A DNA stretch of 39,070 bases from Streptosporangiaceae bacterium (GCA_025934375.1 JAICYD010000063.1:1-39070); one strand, 5' to 3'; positions 24,376-32,249 are shown, numbered from the stretch's first letter. Translations and numbers: made by a program. The notes: generated by a model from the letters alone, not told the origin.

Positions 24376-25661
24376 GGGCGCAGTTCTCCTCTCCAGCGGC
24401 CGGTCACGGCGGCGTCCACGCATTCCTCGGTGGTTCCGAACCACGCCTCGATGCCGAGGATCGCGGGCAGGTAGTGCGCCTGCTTGGCGGAGTCGGTGGC
24501 GAACACCCGCGTCCCGGCCGGGGCGGTGCGGGACATCGCGGGGCAGGAGTCGGTCAGCACGCGGCCGCCGGCCCGGGTGATGACGGCGGTGTATCCGCTG
24601 CGGTCGGCGATCTCGCGCAGCGCGCGGGGCACCATGATCCACAGCTCGGTGCCCGCGCTCAGCGAGCGGCCCTCCAGCGCGGCGGCCGCCTGGCGCACCT
24701 GATCCACCGAGGCGTGCGGGCAGCCGAGCAGCACGAAGTCAACATCGGGGCTCCCGCCGATCTCGTTCAGCGTCTCGTAGACGTGCCGGCGCTGCGCGGG
24801 GCCGTACCCGTAGCCGTCGGCCGGGACCGCGCCCCCGAAAGCGGCCTCGGTGGTCAGCGCCTCCGGGGTGATGCCGGGGATGTGGTACAGCTCCACGCCG
24901 CCGGAGGTGGCGGCCGCGGCCCCGAAGTGCTTGAGGTCATTGATGTCAGGGCGCCCGAAGTCGCCGGTGATCACCGGGTGGTCCTCACCCGCGATCCCGC
25001 CCGCGAAGTAGCCCAGCATTCCCCAGTCCAGGAAGTTGTCCACGCCCGTGCGCGGGTCGACCTCGATCAGGTGCGTGCCGTGCCGGTTCTCGTCCCGGTG
25101 GTTGCCCGCGCAGGGCACCTTGCCGGTGAGGCTCGCCGCGCCAGTGGACGCGATTCCCTCGCAGTTGGTCCGCGCGCCGAGCACGGAGTTGGCGTAGATG
25201 ACCGCGGAGGACTCCATCCACGCGCAGTGCTCGCCGAACGTCGGCAGGTTCCCCACCTGGTACGGCGTGCACGTGGCGAGGATGTTCACCCCGTGGCGGC
25301 CGTAGAACGCCTCGGCGTCCGCTTGCAGCTCGATGCTCTGCTTGGGGTAAGGCACGATCCCGAGCGCGTCGGCCCCGAAGCCATGCTGCAGCTGGCAGGT
25401 CGGCACCCGCATGTCCGGGATCGCGAAGTCGCCGTCGCTGTCGAGGTTGATGACCGCGAACGCCTTATCCCAGCCGCCCTCCTTCACCAGCGCGGCCTTC
25501 ACCGGGGAGGGCTGGGTCATCGTCCCCGCCACGTTGCGGACCTCGCACAGCCTCTCAGCCCCCACCGCCCGGCCATACCGCAGCAGCAGGTCCATCGCGG
25601 CGGCGACGGCAGGCCCCTCGGCGCCATCGCGCATCCGCTTCTCGTCGTCGGTGAGCAGCAC
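24372..25661 (-). CDS. aconitase-X large catalytic subunit (DUF521)
   Basis: About 429 aa. AcnX landmarks: GHxxxPCQL-equivalent PTCQLQHGFG, CTPYQVGNLPTFGEHCAW, ESSAVIYANSVLGARTNCEG, LLGCPHASVDQV and DSCPAM, supplying Cys ligands for the iron-sulphur site. It should dehydrate a small hydroxy acid or hydroxyproline-type substrate together with the small subunit. GTG at 25661 shares one base with the TAG stop of the FAD oxidoreductase (TAGTG); the 3' end overlaps the small subunit gene by 4 nt, so tight coupling is evident. The large and small subunits are separate, unlike the fused forms. Confidence 0.9.
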   Translation of the reverse strand: MLLTDDEKRMRDGAEGPAVAAAMDLLLRYGRAVGAERLCEVRNVAGTMTQPSPVKAALVKEGGWDKAFAVINLDSDGDFAIPDMRVPTCQLQHGFGADALGIVPYPKQSIELQADAEAFYGRHGVNILATCTPYQVGNLPTFGEHCAWMESSAVIYANSVLGARTNCEGIASTGAASLTGKVPCAGNHRDENRHGTHLIEVDPRTGVDNFLDWGMLGYFAGGIAGEDHPVITGDFGRPDINDLKHFGAAAATSGGVELYHIPGITPEALTTEAAFGGAVPADGYGYGPAQRRHVYETLNEIGGSPDVDFVLLGCPHASVDQVRQAAAALEGRSLSAGTELWIMVPRALREIADRSGYTAVITRAGGRVLTDSCPAMSRTAPAGTRVFATDSAKQAHYLPAILGIEAWFGTTEECVDAAVTGRWRGELRP

Positions 25662-26986
25662 TAGTCCGCACCTCCCGCGCCGGGGGCGCCGAGATTGGCG
25701 GCGAGCCGGTGCCGCAACTCGGCGATGTCGATGTCATGGACCCCGCCGTCGGCACCGGAGCGGCCGGCGAGGTCGAGCGCGTGCGCCGCGGCCGCCCCCA
25801 TCGCGCTGCACGGGCCCATGACCCGCACGCTGGACAGCGCCGCCGCGTCGCCGTCCACGCAGCGGCCGGCCGCGACCAGGTTGGTGGCCCCGGGCGGCGT
25901 CATCGACCGCAGCGGCACGTAGTGCACGTGATCGGCGTCGAACATCTCCCACACGTAGCCGTCAGCCCGGTCGTGCAACTCCACCGGCCACGCGGTGCGG
26001 GCCACGGCATCGTGAAACCGCGTTCCGTTGCGGACCTCCTCGACTGTCAGCTGATGACCTCCCTGGATCCACCGCGTCTGGCGGCGGCCGGGGAAGCCGT
26101 AGGCGCGCACGCGCGAATCGCCGAAGGCCTTCGGGAACTCGGCCTTCAGCAAGGCGATGGCGCGGTCGGCCTGGTCACGGCCCTGGAACATGGCCCGCGA
26201 GGCGTCTAGCGGGTCCAGCGGCGCGTCAATGTGGGTCACGTTGAGCACCGCGGTGCCCCGGCCGGGGAAGAAGAACGCCAGGCCGCCGCGCCGCAGCAGG
26301 CCGCGTTCCTCGCCCTTGGCCGCGAAGACGGCGTCGATCGCGCCGGGCTCTGGCCGGTGCTCCTCGTTCAGGTTCTCCACGATGACCTGCTGGGAGCCGT
26401 AGATGACCCGCTCCGGCACCCAGCACGGCAGGCCGGCCTCCCACGAGAGCGCGGCGTCGCCGCTGGCGTCGACGAAGCCGTCCGCCCGCACGCGCAGGTC
26501 ACCGAACCGGGTGGCGAGGTCGATGTAGGTGAGGCGGCCATCGGCGGTCAGCGCCGCGTGCGTCAGCACGGCGCCGGTGATGACCTGGATGCCGAGCGCG
26601 TGAACGGTCCGCTCCAGCCACCGGCCGAGCGCCACCTCGTTGTAGAACACCGTCGTGGTGTGGCTGCGCGCGAAGTGCAGGTCGCCGCCGGGCGCCAGCT
26701 CGCGGAAAATGTCGTCGAAGATCCCGTGCGTGAGCTGGGCGTATTCGGGGGCGTTGCCAAATACCCCGCAGAAAAGCCCGATAAGCGAATGCACCATCTG
26801 CCCGCCGATTAGCGGGAGCGAGTCAACCAGGACGGTCCGGCGCCCCAGGCGGGCCGACTCGATCGCCGCCGTCGATCCCGCGATGCCCGCTCCGACGACG
26901 CACACATCGGCGCTGACCTCGGGAATCGCCTGGTGCGGCGGTCGGGTAGCGGAGTTGAGGCGAAGCTCGGTCAGCGCATGCGGCAT
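25661..26986 (-). CDS. FAD-dependent oxidoreductase (FAD_oxidored family)
   Basis: About 441 aa. The N-terminus has the dinucleotide-binding fingerprint ADVCVVGAGIAGSTAAIESARLG, then LIGGQMVHSLIGLFCGV; a second FAD block is ADGFVDASGDAALSWEAGLP, and the C-terminus has NLVAAGRCVDGDAAALSSVRVMGPCSAMGAAAA. No signal peptide. It is the first gene of the operon, upstream of the aconitase-X subunits, and so likely oxidises the imported compound or an intermediate. ATG at 26986 (MPHALTEL) is preferred; upstream in-frame codons to 27049 run into the promoter region. Family members act on diverse substrates, so no reaction is assigned. Confidence 0.85.
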   Translation of the reverse strand: MPHALTELRLNSATRPPHQAIPEVSADVCVVGAGIAGSTAAIESARLGRRTVLVDSLPLIGGQMVHSLIGLFCGVFGNAPEYAQLTHGIFDDIFRELAPGGDLHFARSHTTTVFYNEVALGRWLERTVHALGIQVITGAVLTHAALTADGRLTYIDLATRFGDLRVRADGFVDASGDAALSWEAGLPCWVPERVIYGSQQVIVENLNEEHRPEPGAIDAVFAAKGEERGLLRRGGLAFFFPGRGTAVLNVTHIDAPLDPLDASRAMFQGRDQADRAIALLKAEFPKAFGDSRVRAYGFPGRRQTRWIQGGHQLTVEEVRNGTRFHDAVARTAWPVELHDRADGYVWEMFDADHVHYVPLRSMTPPGATNLVAAGRCVDGDAAALSSVRVMGPCSAMGAAAAHALDLAGRSGADGGVHDIDIAELRHRLAANLGAPGAGGAD

Positions 26987-27114
26987 GCGCTGAACGTAAA
27001 ATCGGATAGGCCGCGCTAGCAAACAAAATAATCGACTACCGTGCATCAACGCGATTTATGCCTCACCGGTACCCGCCCCGGAACCTCGCTGAGGCCCCAG
27101 TAGGATGGCCTGCC
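26987..27114. promoter_or_regulatory. divergent promoter region of the catabolic operon and rmlB
   Basis: AT-rich DNA between the FAD oxidoreductase (minus) and rmlB (plus). It contains inverted AATCG (27030-27034) and CGATT (27052-27056) half sites, plus GACTACCGT in between, a string also found in the promoter region at 7771. Candidate operator for the nearby LysR protein; no exact -35/-10 pair is convincing. Confidence 0.4.
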
Positions 27115-28110
27115 ATGAGGATGCTTGTCACAGGCGGTGCCGGCTTCATCGGGGCGAACTTCGTCCACTACACGGTGCGTAACCACCCCGGCTACGAGGT
27201 GACCGTCCTGGACGCGCTGACCTACGCGGGCAACCAGGCGAGCCTGGACCCGGTCGCCGGCAGCGTGCGCTTCGTCCAGGGGGACATCCTCGACGCGCCG
27301 CTGGTCAACCGCCTCGTGGCCGACTCCGACGTGGTGGTCCACTTCGCCGCCGAGTCGCACGTCGACAACTCCCTGGCCGGCCCGGCCGCGTTCATCCAGA
27401 CGAACATCGTCGGCACGTACACGATCTTGGAGGCCGTCCGCGAGCACGGCGTCCGGCTGCACCACATCTCGACGGACGAGGTGTTCGGCGACCTGGCGCT
27501 GGAGGGGACCGACAAGTTCACCGAGCAGACCGCCTACGACCCGTCCAGCCCCTACTCGGCGTCCAAGGCCGCCAGCGACCTGCTGGTCCGCGCCTGGGTC
27601 CGCTCCTACGGGATCACCGCGACGTTGTCGAACTGCGCCAACAACTATGGCCCCTACCAGCACGTCGAGAAGCTGATCCCGCGGCAGGTGACCAACGTCT
27701 TGACTGGCCAGCGCCTCAAGCTCTACGGGGAGGGGCTGAACGTCCGCGAGTGGACGCACGTCGATGACCACAACGCGGCGGTGCACCTGATCCTGGACCG
27801 CGGCGGCAGCGGCGAGACCTACCTCATCGGCTCCGGCGATGAGCGCAGCAACCGGCAGATCATCGAGGCGATCCTGGCCGCGATGGACCAGCCCGCCGAC
27901 GCCTTCGACTTCGTGCCCGACCGGCCCGGCCACGACCTGCGCTACTCCAACGACTCGGCCAAGATCCGCGCCGAGCTCGGCTGGGTTCCGGTCTACGGTG
28001 ACTTCCGAGAGGGCCTGGCCGCGACGATCGAGTGGTACCGGGCCAACGAGTGGTGGTGGAAGCCGCAGAAGGCCGCCACCGAGGCCCGCTACGCGGCGCT
28101 CAACCGCTAG
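27115..28110 (+). CDS. rmlB: dTDP-glucose 4,6-dehydratase
   Basis: About 331 aa. An extended SDR enzyme converting dTDP-glucose to dTDP-4-keto-6-deoxyglucose for rhamnose or other deoxysugars. MRMLVTGGAGFIGANFVHY holds the NAD loop; ISTDEVFGDL supplies the catalytic Thr-Asp-Glu, and SPYSASKAASDLLVRA the Tyr and Lys; NNYGPYQHVEKLIPR and GLNVREWTHVDDH are strongly conserved. ATG at 27115 has AGGATGG upstream; an upstream in-frame start at 27058 is unlikely. It is alone: no rmlA, rmlC or rmlD lies in the window. It is convergent with the LysR gene, the two stops 4 nt apart. Confidence 0.95.
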   Translation: MRMLVTGGAGFIGANFVHYTVRNHPGYEVTVLDALTYAGNQASLDPVAGSVRFVQGDILDAPLVNRLVADSDVVVHFAAESHVDNSLAGPAAFIQTNIVGTYTILEAVREHGVRLHHISTDEVFGDLALEGTDKFTEQTAYDPSSPYSASKAASDLLVRAWVRSYGITATLSNCANNYGPYQHVEKLIPRQVTNVLTGQRLKLYGEGLNVREWTHVDDHNAAVHLILDRGGSGETYLIGSGDERSNRQIIEAILAAMDQPADAFDFVPDRPGHDLRYSNDSAKIRAELGWVPVYGDFREGLAATIEWYRANEWWWKPQKAATEARYAALNR

Positions 28111-28114
28111 CGTC

Positions 28115-29056
28115 CTAAAGCTTGCGCGCGGTCTCCACGATCAGGCGGCGCAGCCAGGCGCTCGCCGGGTCGTCCTCGTACTGCCGGTGCCACCAGAACG
28201 CCTCGACGATTGGGGCCGGCCCGCCCGGGCACTCGATCACCCGCAGGTTCATTTGCGGGGCCAGCTTGGTCGCCAGCCGCTCCTGCATCAGCGCCACCCG
28301 CTCAGTCCCCGCCACGAAGTACGGCACCGCCAGGTAGCTCTCCACCCGCACGGCGATCGTCGGGTGGATGTCCAGCGCCACCAGCTGCCGCATCACCGGC
28401 ACCGACGGCGGGCTCTGGTCACTGCGGTAGTACGGCGCGACCCACGGCAGCCGCGCCAGGTCGGTCAGGCCAAGGCCCGGGATGTCGAGCACTGGGTTGG
28501 CCGCGTCGACCAGGCACACCCACCGGTCGCGGAACAGTTCGGCGAACCGCGCGTCCGGAATGCTGAACCCGTTCCCCGGCGGCGCGACCATGCCGTCGAT
28601 GAACCGGATGCCGTCCTTGTACTCCGACCCGAGCGACTCGCGCACCAGCCGGATGTGCAGCCGGGCCTTGGGCGCCGCCTTCTGCACCGCCGCTGACAGC
28701 GCCTCGCCCATCACCATGATCGTGTAGTCGGCCATGAGCAGGGTGAACTCCCGCTCGGAAGTAGCCGGGTCGAAGTGCGTGCTGGTCGCGAACAGCCGCT
28801 CCGCCGCGGCGCACACCGTGTCCACCTGCTCGGCTAGCTGGCTGCCGAGCGCGGTCAGCACGTACTCGCCGCGCTCGCGGACCAGCAGCTCGTCGCCGAA
28901 GTGGCGCCGCAGCCGAGACAGCGCCGCGCTGGCGGCCGGCTGGGTCACCCCGAGCCGCTCGGCCGCTCGCGTCACGCTGCGCTCCCGGACCAGCTCGCGC
29001 AGTGCCACGAGGAGGTTCAGGTCGAGGTTTGCCAGGTGAGCGATGGGCCGGGGCAT
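28115..29056 (-). CDS. LysR-family transcriptional regulator
   Basis: A 313-aa regulator. The N-terminal winged helix-turn-helix spans about residues 10-70 (NLLVALRELVRERSVTRAAE, LGVTQPAASAALSRLRRHFG). The rest is the type-2 periplasmic-binding-like effector domain, of NodD/PNPB character by its RVALMQERLATKL block. It lies on the same strand as the catabolic operon but is separated from it by rmlB, so it is a candidate but unproven regulator of that operon; its own upstream region holds the family B repeat array. The effector is unknown. Confidence 0.9.
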   Translation of the reverse strand: MPRPIAHLANLDLNLLVALRELVRERSVTRAAERLGVTQPAASAALSRLRRHFGDELLVRERGEYVLTALGSQLAEQVDTVCAAAERLFATSTHFDPATSEREFTLLMADYTIMVMGEALSAAVQKAAPKARLHIRLVRESLGSEYKDGIRFIDGMVAPPGNGFSIPDARFAELFRDRWVCLVDAANPVLDIPGLGLTDLARLPWVAPYYRSDQSPPSVPVMRQLVALDIHPTIAVRVESYLAVPYFVAGTERVALMQERLATKLAPQMNLRVIECPGGPAPIVEAFWWHRQYEDDPASAWLRRLIVETARKL

Positions 29057-29155
29057 TGTGCCCTAATTCCAACCCCATTACCCAGGCAAATTCAAGCTTT
29101 TTGCCCGAGGCGTACAAACCGGCCCCTCAGCCCCCCTGCTAGTGCAGCCAGGCGC

Positions 29156-29330
29156 GAGGGCCATCGACCTGGCTTATCCGTGGCGCGAGGGCCATTGACC
29201 CGGGGTTGTTTCGGGCCGGGAGGGCCAGCGACCCGCTCTATCCGTGCCGGGAGGGCCAACGACCGCCAGGGGATCCGTGGCGCGAGGACCATCGACACGG
29301 ATCTTGCCGGGGCCGGAGGGCCACCGACCC
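29156..29330 (+). repeat. ~32-bp repeat family B, intergenic array of six units
   Basis: The core GAGGGCCANCGACCCG recurs at about 29156, 29187, 29220, 29251, 29284 and 29316, a spacing of 31-33 bp, with TATCCGTG-like joints. Each unit is diverged. The same family lies inside the LivM-LivG linker. The 29057-29572 gap holds this array, a GCCAGCGCC-rich stretch near 29400 and a C-rich run of CCCTGC/CCCTTG words near 29500; no gene is supported there. Confidence 0.85.
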
Positions 29331-29574
29331 GGGTCAGGCGCCACGGCCGCCGGGGCTGCGGCGCCAGCGCCCCAGCTTAGGCGGCTCGCTTTCCGGCGCG
29401 CTGGCGCCAGCGCCAGCGCCGCGAATGTCGCTGCTGCTGCTGTTGCGGCGGCCGCTCGCTGCTTCGCGACCCGCTCACCCTTGCCCCTTGGCTCCTAGCC
29501 CTTGCCCCTAGCCCCTGCCCCTGCCCCTGCCTCGGGTCCCTTCCCGCGCGGGGGCGCATCCTTACCCAGGCGAC

Positions 29575-29593
29575 TTACAATGTAATTGTGTAA
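29575..29593. promoter_or_regulatory. palindromic operator-like site upstream of the HtrA-like gene
   Basis: TTACAATGTAA (29575-29585) is a perfect odd palindrome, extended by a second inverted half TGTAA (29589-29593). It lies in the only AT-rich patch of this gap, directly before the Shine-Dalgarno AAGGAGG (29601-29607). A repressor site for a MarR- or GntR-type protein is plausible; the regulator is unknown. Confidence 0.45.
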
Positions 29594-29612
29594 TGCTCGT
29601 AAGGAGGCAATC

Positions 29613-30560
29613 GTGGATAACGATGCCCTGGACGCGTACTCGCGGACCGTCGCGGGCGTGGCCGCGCGGCTGACCCCGAAGGTTGCCAGCGTGAGCGTGC
29701 CGCGCGGCGGCGGCCCGGGGCCCGGTGGCCGCGGCTCGGGAGAAAGCCTGGGGTCGGCCGTCGTCTACACCGGCGACGGGTTCCTGCTAACGAACGCGCA
29801 CGTGGTCGGCCGCGCGACCGCTGGCACGGCGGCGTTTTCTGACGGGACGACTACCTCCTTCCGGGTGGTTGGCGCGGACCCGCTGTCGGACCTGGCGGTA
29901 TTGCGCGCGTCCGGCCCGGTTCCCGAGGCGGCTGAGCTGGGCGAGGCCGACGACCTGGTCGTCGGGCAGCTCGTGGTCGCGGTCGGAAACCCGCTCGGGC
30001 TGGCCGGCTCGGTGACCGCCGGCGTGGTGAGCGCCCTCGGCCGGTCGCTCCCGGCCGGTGACCGGGGCCTGATCGAGGACGTGATCCAGACCGACGCCGC
30101 GTTGAATCCCGGCAACTCCGGCGGGGCGCTCGCCGACTCGAGGGCGCGCGTGGTCGGGATCAACACGGCGGTCGCCGGGGTCGGCCTTGGGCTGGCGGTC
30201 CCCATCAACGCGACTACGCGGCGGATCGTCTCCGCGCTGATGCGCGAGGGCCGGGTACGGCGTGCCTACCTTGGCGTGGTGGTGGCCCCCTCGCCGGTGA
30301 CGGCCCCGTGGCGGGCGCGGCTTGGCCGCGATACGGGGCTGCGCATCGCCCAGGTCGTCGCCGGCGGCCCGGCCGATCGCGCGGGCCTGCGCGTGGGGGA
30401 CCTGCTGCTCACGGTGGGCGGGAACCCGGTCGCCACCGCGCAGGACCTGCAGCGGCTGATGTTCGCCGAGGCGATCGGCAAGCCCATGCCGATCACCGTG
30501 ATGCGCAACGGCGCCCTGGTGGACGTCATAGCCGCGCCGACTGAGCTAGTCCCCGCCTAA
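29613..30560 (+). CDS. HtrA-like trypsin/PDZ serine protease without membrane anchor
   Basis: About 315 aa. The S1C protease domain has an intact triad: H63 (LLTNAHVV), D93 (DPLSDLAVL) and S169 (NPGNSGGAL). A PDZ domain follows (about 215-305: RRAYLGVVVAP, GPADRAGLRVGDLLLTVGG). GTG at 29613 is set by AAGGAGG 5 nt upstream. Unlike most actinobacterial HtrA/PepD proteins it has no signal peptide or transmembrane helix, so it is predicted cytosolic or non-classically located. Role: protein quality control or regulated proteolysis (family knowledge). Convergent with the next gene. Confidence 0.92.
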   Translation: MDNDALDAYSRTVAGVAARLTPKVASVSVPRGGGPGPGGRGSGESLGSAVVYTGDGFLLTNAHVVGRATAGTAAFSDGTTTSFRVVGADPLSDLAVLRASGPVPEAAELGEADDLVVGQLVVAVGNPLGLAGSVTAGVVSALGRSLPAGDRGLIEDVIQTDAALNPGNSGGALADSRARVVGINTAVAGVGLGLAVPINATTRRIVSALMREGRVRRAYLGVVVAPSPVTAPWRARLGRDTGLRIAQVVAGGPADRAGLRVGDLLLTVGGNPVATAQDLQRLMFAEAIGKPMPITVMRNGALVDVIAAPTELVPA

Positions 30561-30614
30561 AGCCGTCCTAGCCGGTCCCTCCGACCCCGCCCGGCCTTGC
30601 CATCGGTGCCACCG

Positions 30615-31169
30615 TCACGTGCCGGCCGGAGCGGGGGAGGGGCGGGCGGCGGCGAGGAAGCGCCTGACCTCGCGCGCGCTGCCCAGCCGGACGAACGTCA
30701 GGTGCGCATTGGCGGGGTCCCGGCTCGCCGCGTCGTACCTGGCGTGGTACTCGGCGTGCTTTCGCCAGCCCCAGGCAATGACGGATTGCTCGGGGTCGAG
30801 GCTGAAAAAGTTGCGCCACCGCTCCCGGTTACCGTTCCACAGCACCTGCCGCCTGGCGGCGCGCCGGAAGGTACGCCAGACTAGGCGGCGCATCACGATT
30901 GGCTTCGGGAGGTCGAGCCAGACGACCGTGTCGGCGCGCTCCCATATCAGGTCGCGGATGGCCGAGTAATTCCCGTCGATCACCCAGGCGTCCATGGCGG
31001 TGGCCGCGCGGGCCCTGTCCCGGAACTCCGGCTTCGGGAGCGGAACCCATCCAGGCTGGTGGAAGACACTGTCGAGTTCCAGGAAGGGAACCCCGAGAGC
31101 GCTCGCCAGTTCGCGGCCGAGCGTGGACTTACCGGACCCCGGCGTGCCGATGACAGAAACCCGCCTCAC
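30615..31169 (-). CDS. P-loop kinase-like protein (adenylate-kinase/topology-modulation type)
   Basis: About 184 aa. Walker A IGTPGSGKSTLGREL at residues 7-21, then FLELDSVFHQPGW, AWVIDGNYSAIRDLIWERADTVVWLDLP and the helical RRLVWRTFRRAARRQVLWNGNRE lid region. This pattern is widespread in bacteria and often annotated as AAA family ATPase, adenylate kinase or FlaR-like; the phosphate acceptor is not established. Start is GTG at 31169. It is divergent from ssb with the DnaA-box-bearing region between them. Confidence 0.8.
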   Translation of the reverse strand: MRRVSVIGTPGSGKSTLGRELASALGVPFLELDSVFHQPGWVPLPKPEFRDRARAATAMDAWVIDGNYSAIRDLIWERADTVVWLDLPKPIVMRRLVWRTFRRAARRQVLWNGNRERWRNFFSLDPEQSVIAWGWRKHAEYHARYDAASRDPANAHLTFVRLGSAREVRRFLAAARPSPAPAGT

Positions 31170-31211
31170 GAGCGTTGCACAGTACTTGGTCCGTGGAATT
31201 GACGCAAATGA

Positions 31212-31251
31212 TTATCCACAGGCCGCCGACAAATCGGGCGCGCTATCCACA
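31212..31251. promoter_or_regulatory. two DnaA-box-like sites upstream of ssb
   Basis: TTATCCACA (31212-31220) is a perfect consensus DnaA box; CTATCCACA (31243-31251) differs at one base. They are in the same orientation, 31 bp apart (three helical turns), in the 180-nt divergent region before the SSB-like gene. There are too few boxes for an origin; regulation by DnaA or titration is possible. Confidence 0.6.
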
Positions 31252-31349
31252 GGCCCTGAATTCCTTTTTCCTCGCTCCGGGTGCCTCGGCCACCGTGGAT
31301 GCATGAGGCCGGCGGCGGGTGCCGTCGGCCCGGTCTCGAGGAGGTCAAC

Positions 31350-32081
31350 ATGAACCAGACGGCGATGGTGATCATGGCCGGACACGTGGTAGCCGACCCA
31401 AGGCTCGGGCACACTCGGTCGGGCCAGCCGTTCGTGAGGGTGCGGATCGGCGTGACGCCCCGGCGCCCCGATCGCGAGGGAGAGTGGCGTGACCTCGCCA
31501 GCTCGTACTTCACCGTGAACTGCTGGCGGCGGATGGCGACGAACGCCAGCGCTTCGCTGCGCAAGGGCGACCCGGTCATCGTCTGGGGCAAGCTCAGGAG
31601 CCGGACCTGGATAGACGGCAACGGGGAGCGGCGCCGGATCATCGATATCGAGGCGGACACGATCTGCCATGACACCTCGATGGGATGGACCCATTTCCAG
31701 CGAGGCAGGACCCCTGGCCTCGGCTCGGATGAGACGGCGCGGCGCGACCTGGCCGCCGCCGAGGAGATGGATGCCCTCGATGACGGGGATGCGGATCCCC
31801 CGGATCCCGCGGACGCCGGCGAAGCGGACAGGGACGTCGCGGCCAGCGCCGGCGGGGATCCGTTCCAGGCTGACACCGCGCTCGGGGATGACACCGCGCT
31901 CGGGGATGACACCGCGCTCGAGGACGACGCCGCGATCAGGGATGGCGACCCGTTCGCGGATGGCAGTCGGTTCTGGGACGGCGACCGGGCGCGGGCCGGA
32001 GAGCCGGGCGAAAGTGAGCTACCCGCCGCGGCGGCGACAGACCCCGTCGCGGCGCTGGTAACCGAGGCCGCGCCTTTCTAA
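31350..32081 (+). CDS. ssb: single-stranded DNA-binding protein paralogue
   Basis: About 243 aa. An N-terminal OB fold (MNQTAMVIMAGHVVADPRLG, FVRVRIGVTPRR, SYFTVNCWRRMATNASASLRKGDPVIVWGKLRSR) typical of the second actinobacterial SSB (Rv2478c/SsbB class as I recall). The long acidic tail contains 18-bp repeats (DTALGD) and ends in AAPF, keeping the terminal Pro-Phe used for partner binding but not the usual DDDIPF. ATG at 31350 follows GAGGAGG. Neighbourhood ssb-(GGDEF)-ettA-thioesterase is a conserved actinobacterial order. DnaA-box-like sites precede it, a strong hairpin follows. Confidence 0.88.
   Translation: MNQTAMVIMAGHVVADPRLGHTRSGQPFVRVRIGVTPRRPDREGEWRDLASSYFTVNCWRRMATNASASLRKGDPVIVWGKLRSRTWIDGNGERRRIIDIEADTICHDTSMGWTHFQRGRTPGLGSDETARRDLAAAEEMDALDDGDADPPDPADAGEADRDVAASAGGDPFQADTALGDDTALGDDTALEDDAAIRDGDPFADGSRFWDGDRARAGEPGESELPAAAATDPVAALVTEAAPF
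31873..31926 (+). repeat. 18-bp tandem repeat (3 units) in the ssb tail
   Basis: ACACCGCGCTCGGGGATG at 31873 and 31891, and a variant at 31909, encode DTALGD-DTALGD-DTALED in the acidic C-terminal tail. Confidence 0.9.
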
Positions 32082-32205
32082 CCCCAGATCACGCCTGCCA
32101 TTGCCCTCTCTCCGTCACCGGTCTGGCGAGGTCCCCCCGCAGCCGCCCCCAAAGGGCTTCGCCCCCCGTTGGCCTCTCGAAACCTCAATAAGGTCTGCCC
32201 GTCAC

Positions 32206-32249
32206 ATCCTTCGGATCGCGGGGCCTGCCAGCCTCGCGATCCGAAGGAT
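32206..32249. terminator. strong hairpin downstream of ssb
   Basis: ATCCTTCGGATCGCG (32206-32220) pairs perfectly with CGCGATCCGAAGGAT (32235-32249); GGG/CCT add three more pairs (one G-U) over an 8-nt loop. No T tract follows, as is common in high-GC actinobacteria. The rest of 32082-32413 holds no supported gene; an AT-rich stretch near 32305-32340 probably carries the promoter for the GGDEF gene. Confidence 0.75.

Noticed and set aside
29156..29330. CRISPR array (regular ~32-bp period)
   Set aside because: The units are diverged and the supposed spacers are themselves repeated (TATCCGTG); there are no identical repeats with unique 30-40-nt spacers and no cas genes nearby.
30585..30636. 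Terminator between the HtrA gene and the kinase-like gene
   Set aside because: CCCCGCCCGGCC can pair with GGCCGGAGCGGGG imperfectly, but the loop is long and the right arm is within coding sequence; too weak to annotate.
31200..31260. Chromosomal or plasmid replication origin
   Set aside because: Only two DnaA-like boxes, no AT-rich unwinding element, and no dnaA, dnaN or parAB nearby.
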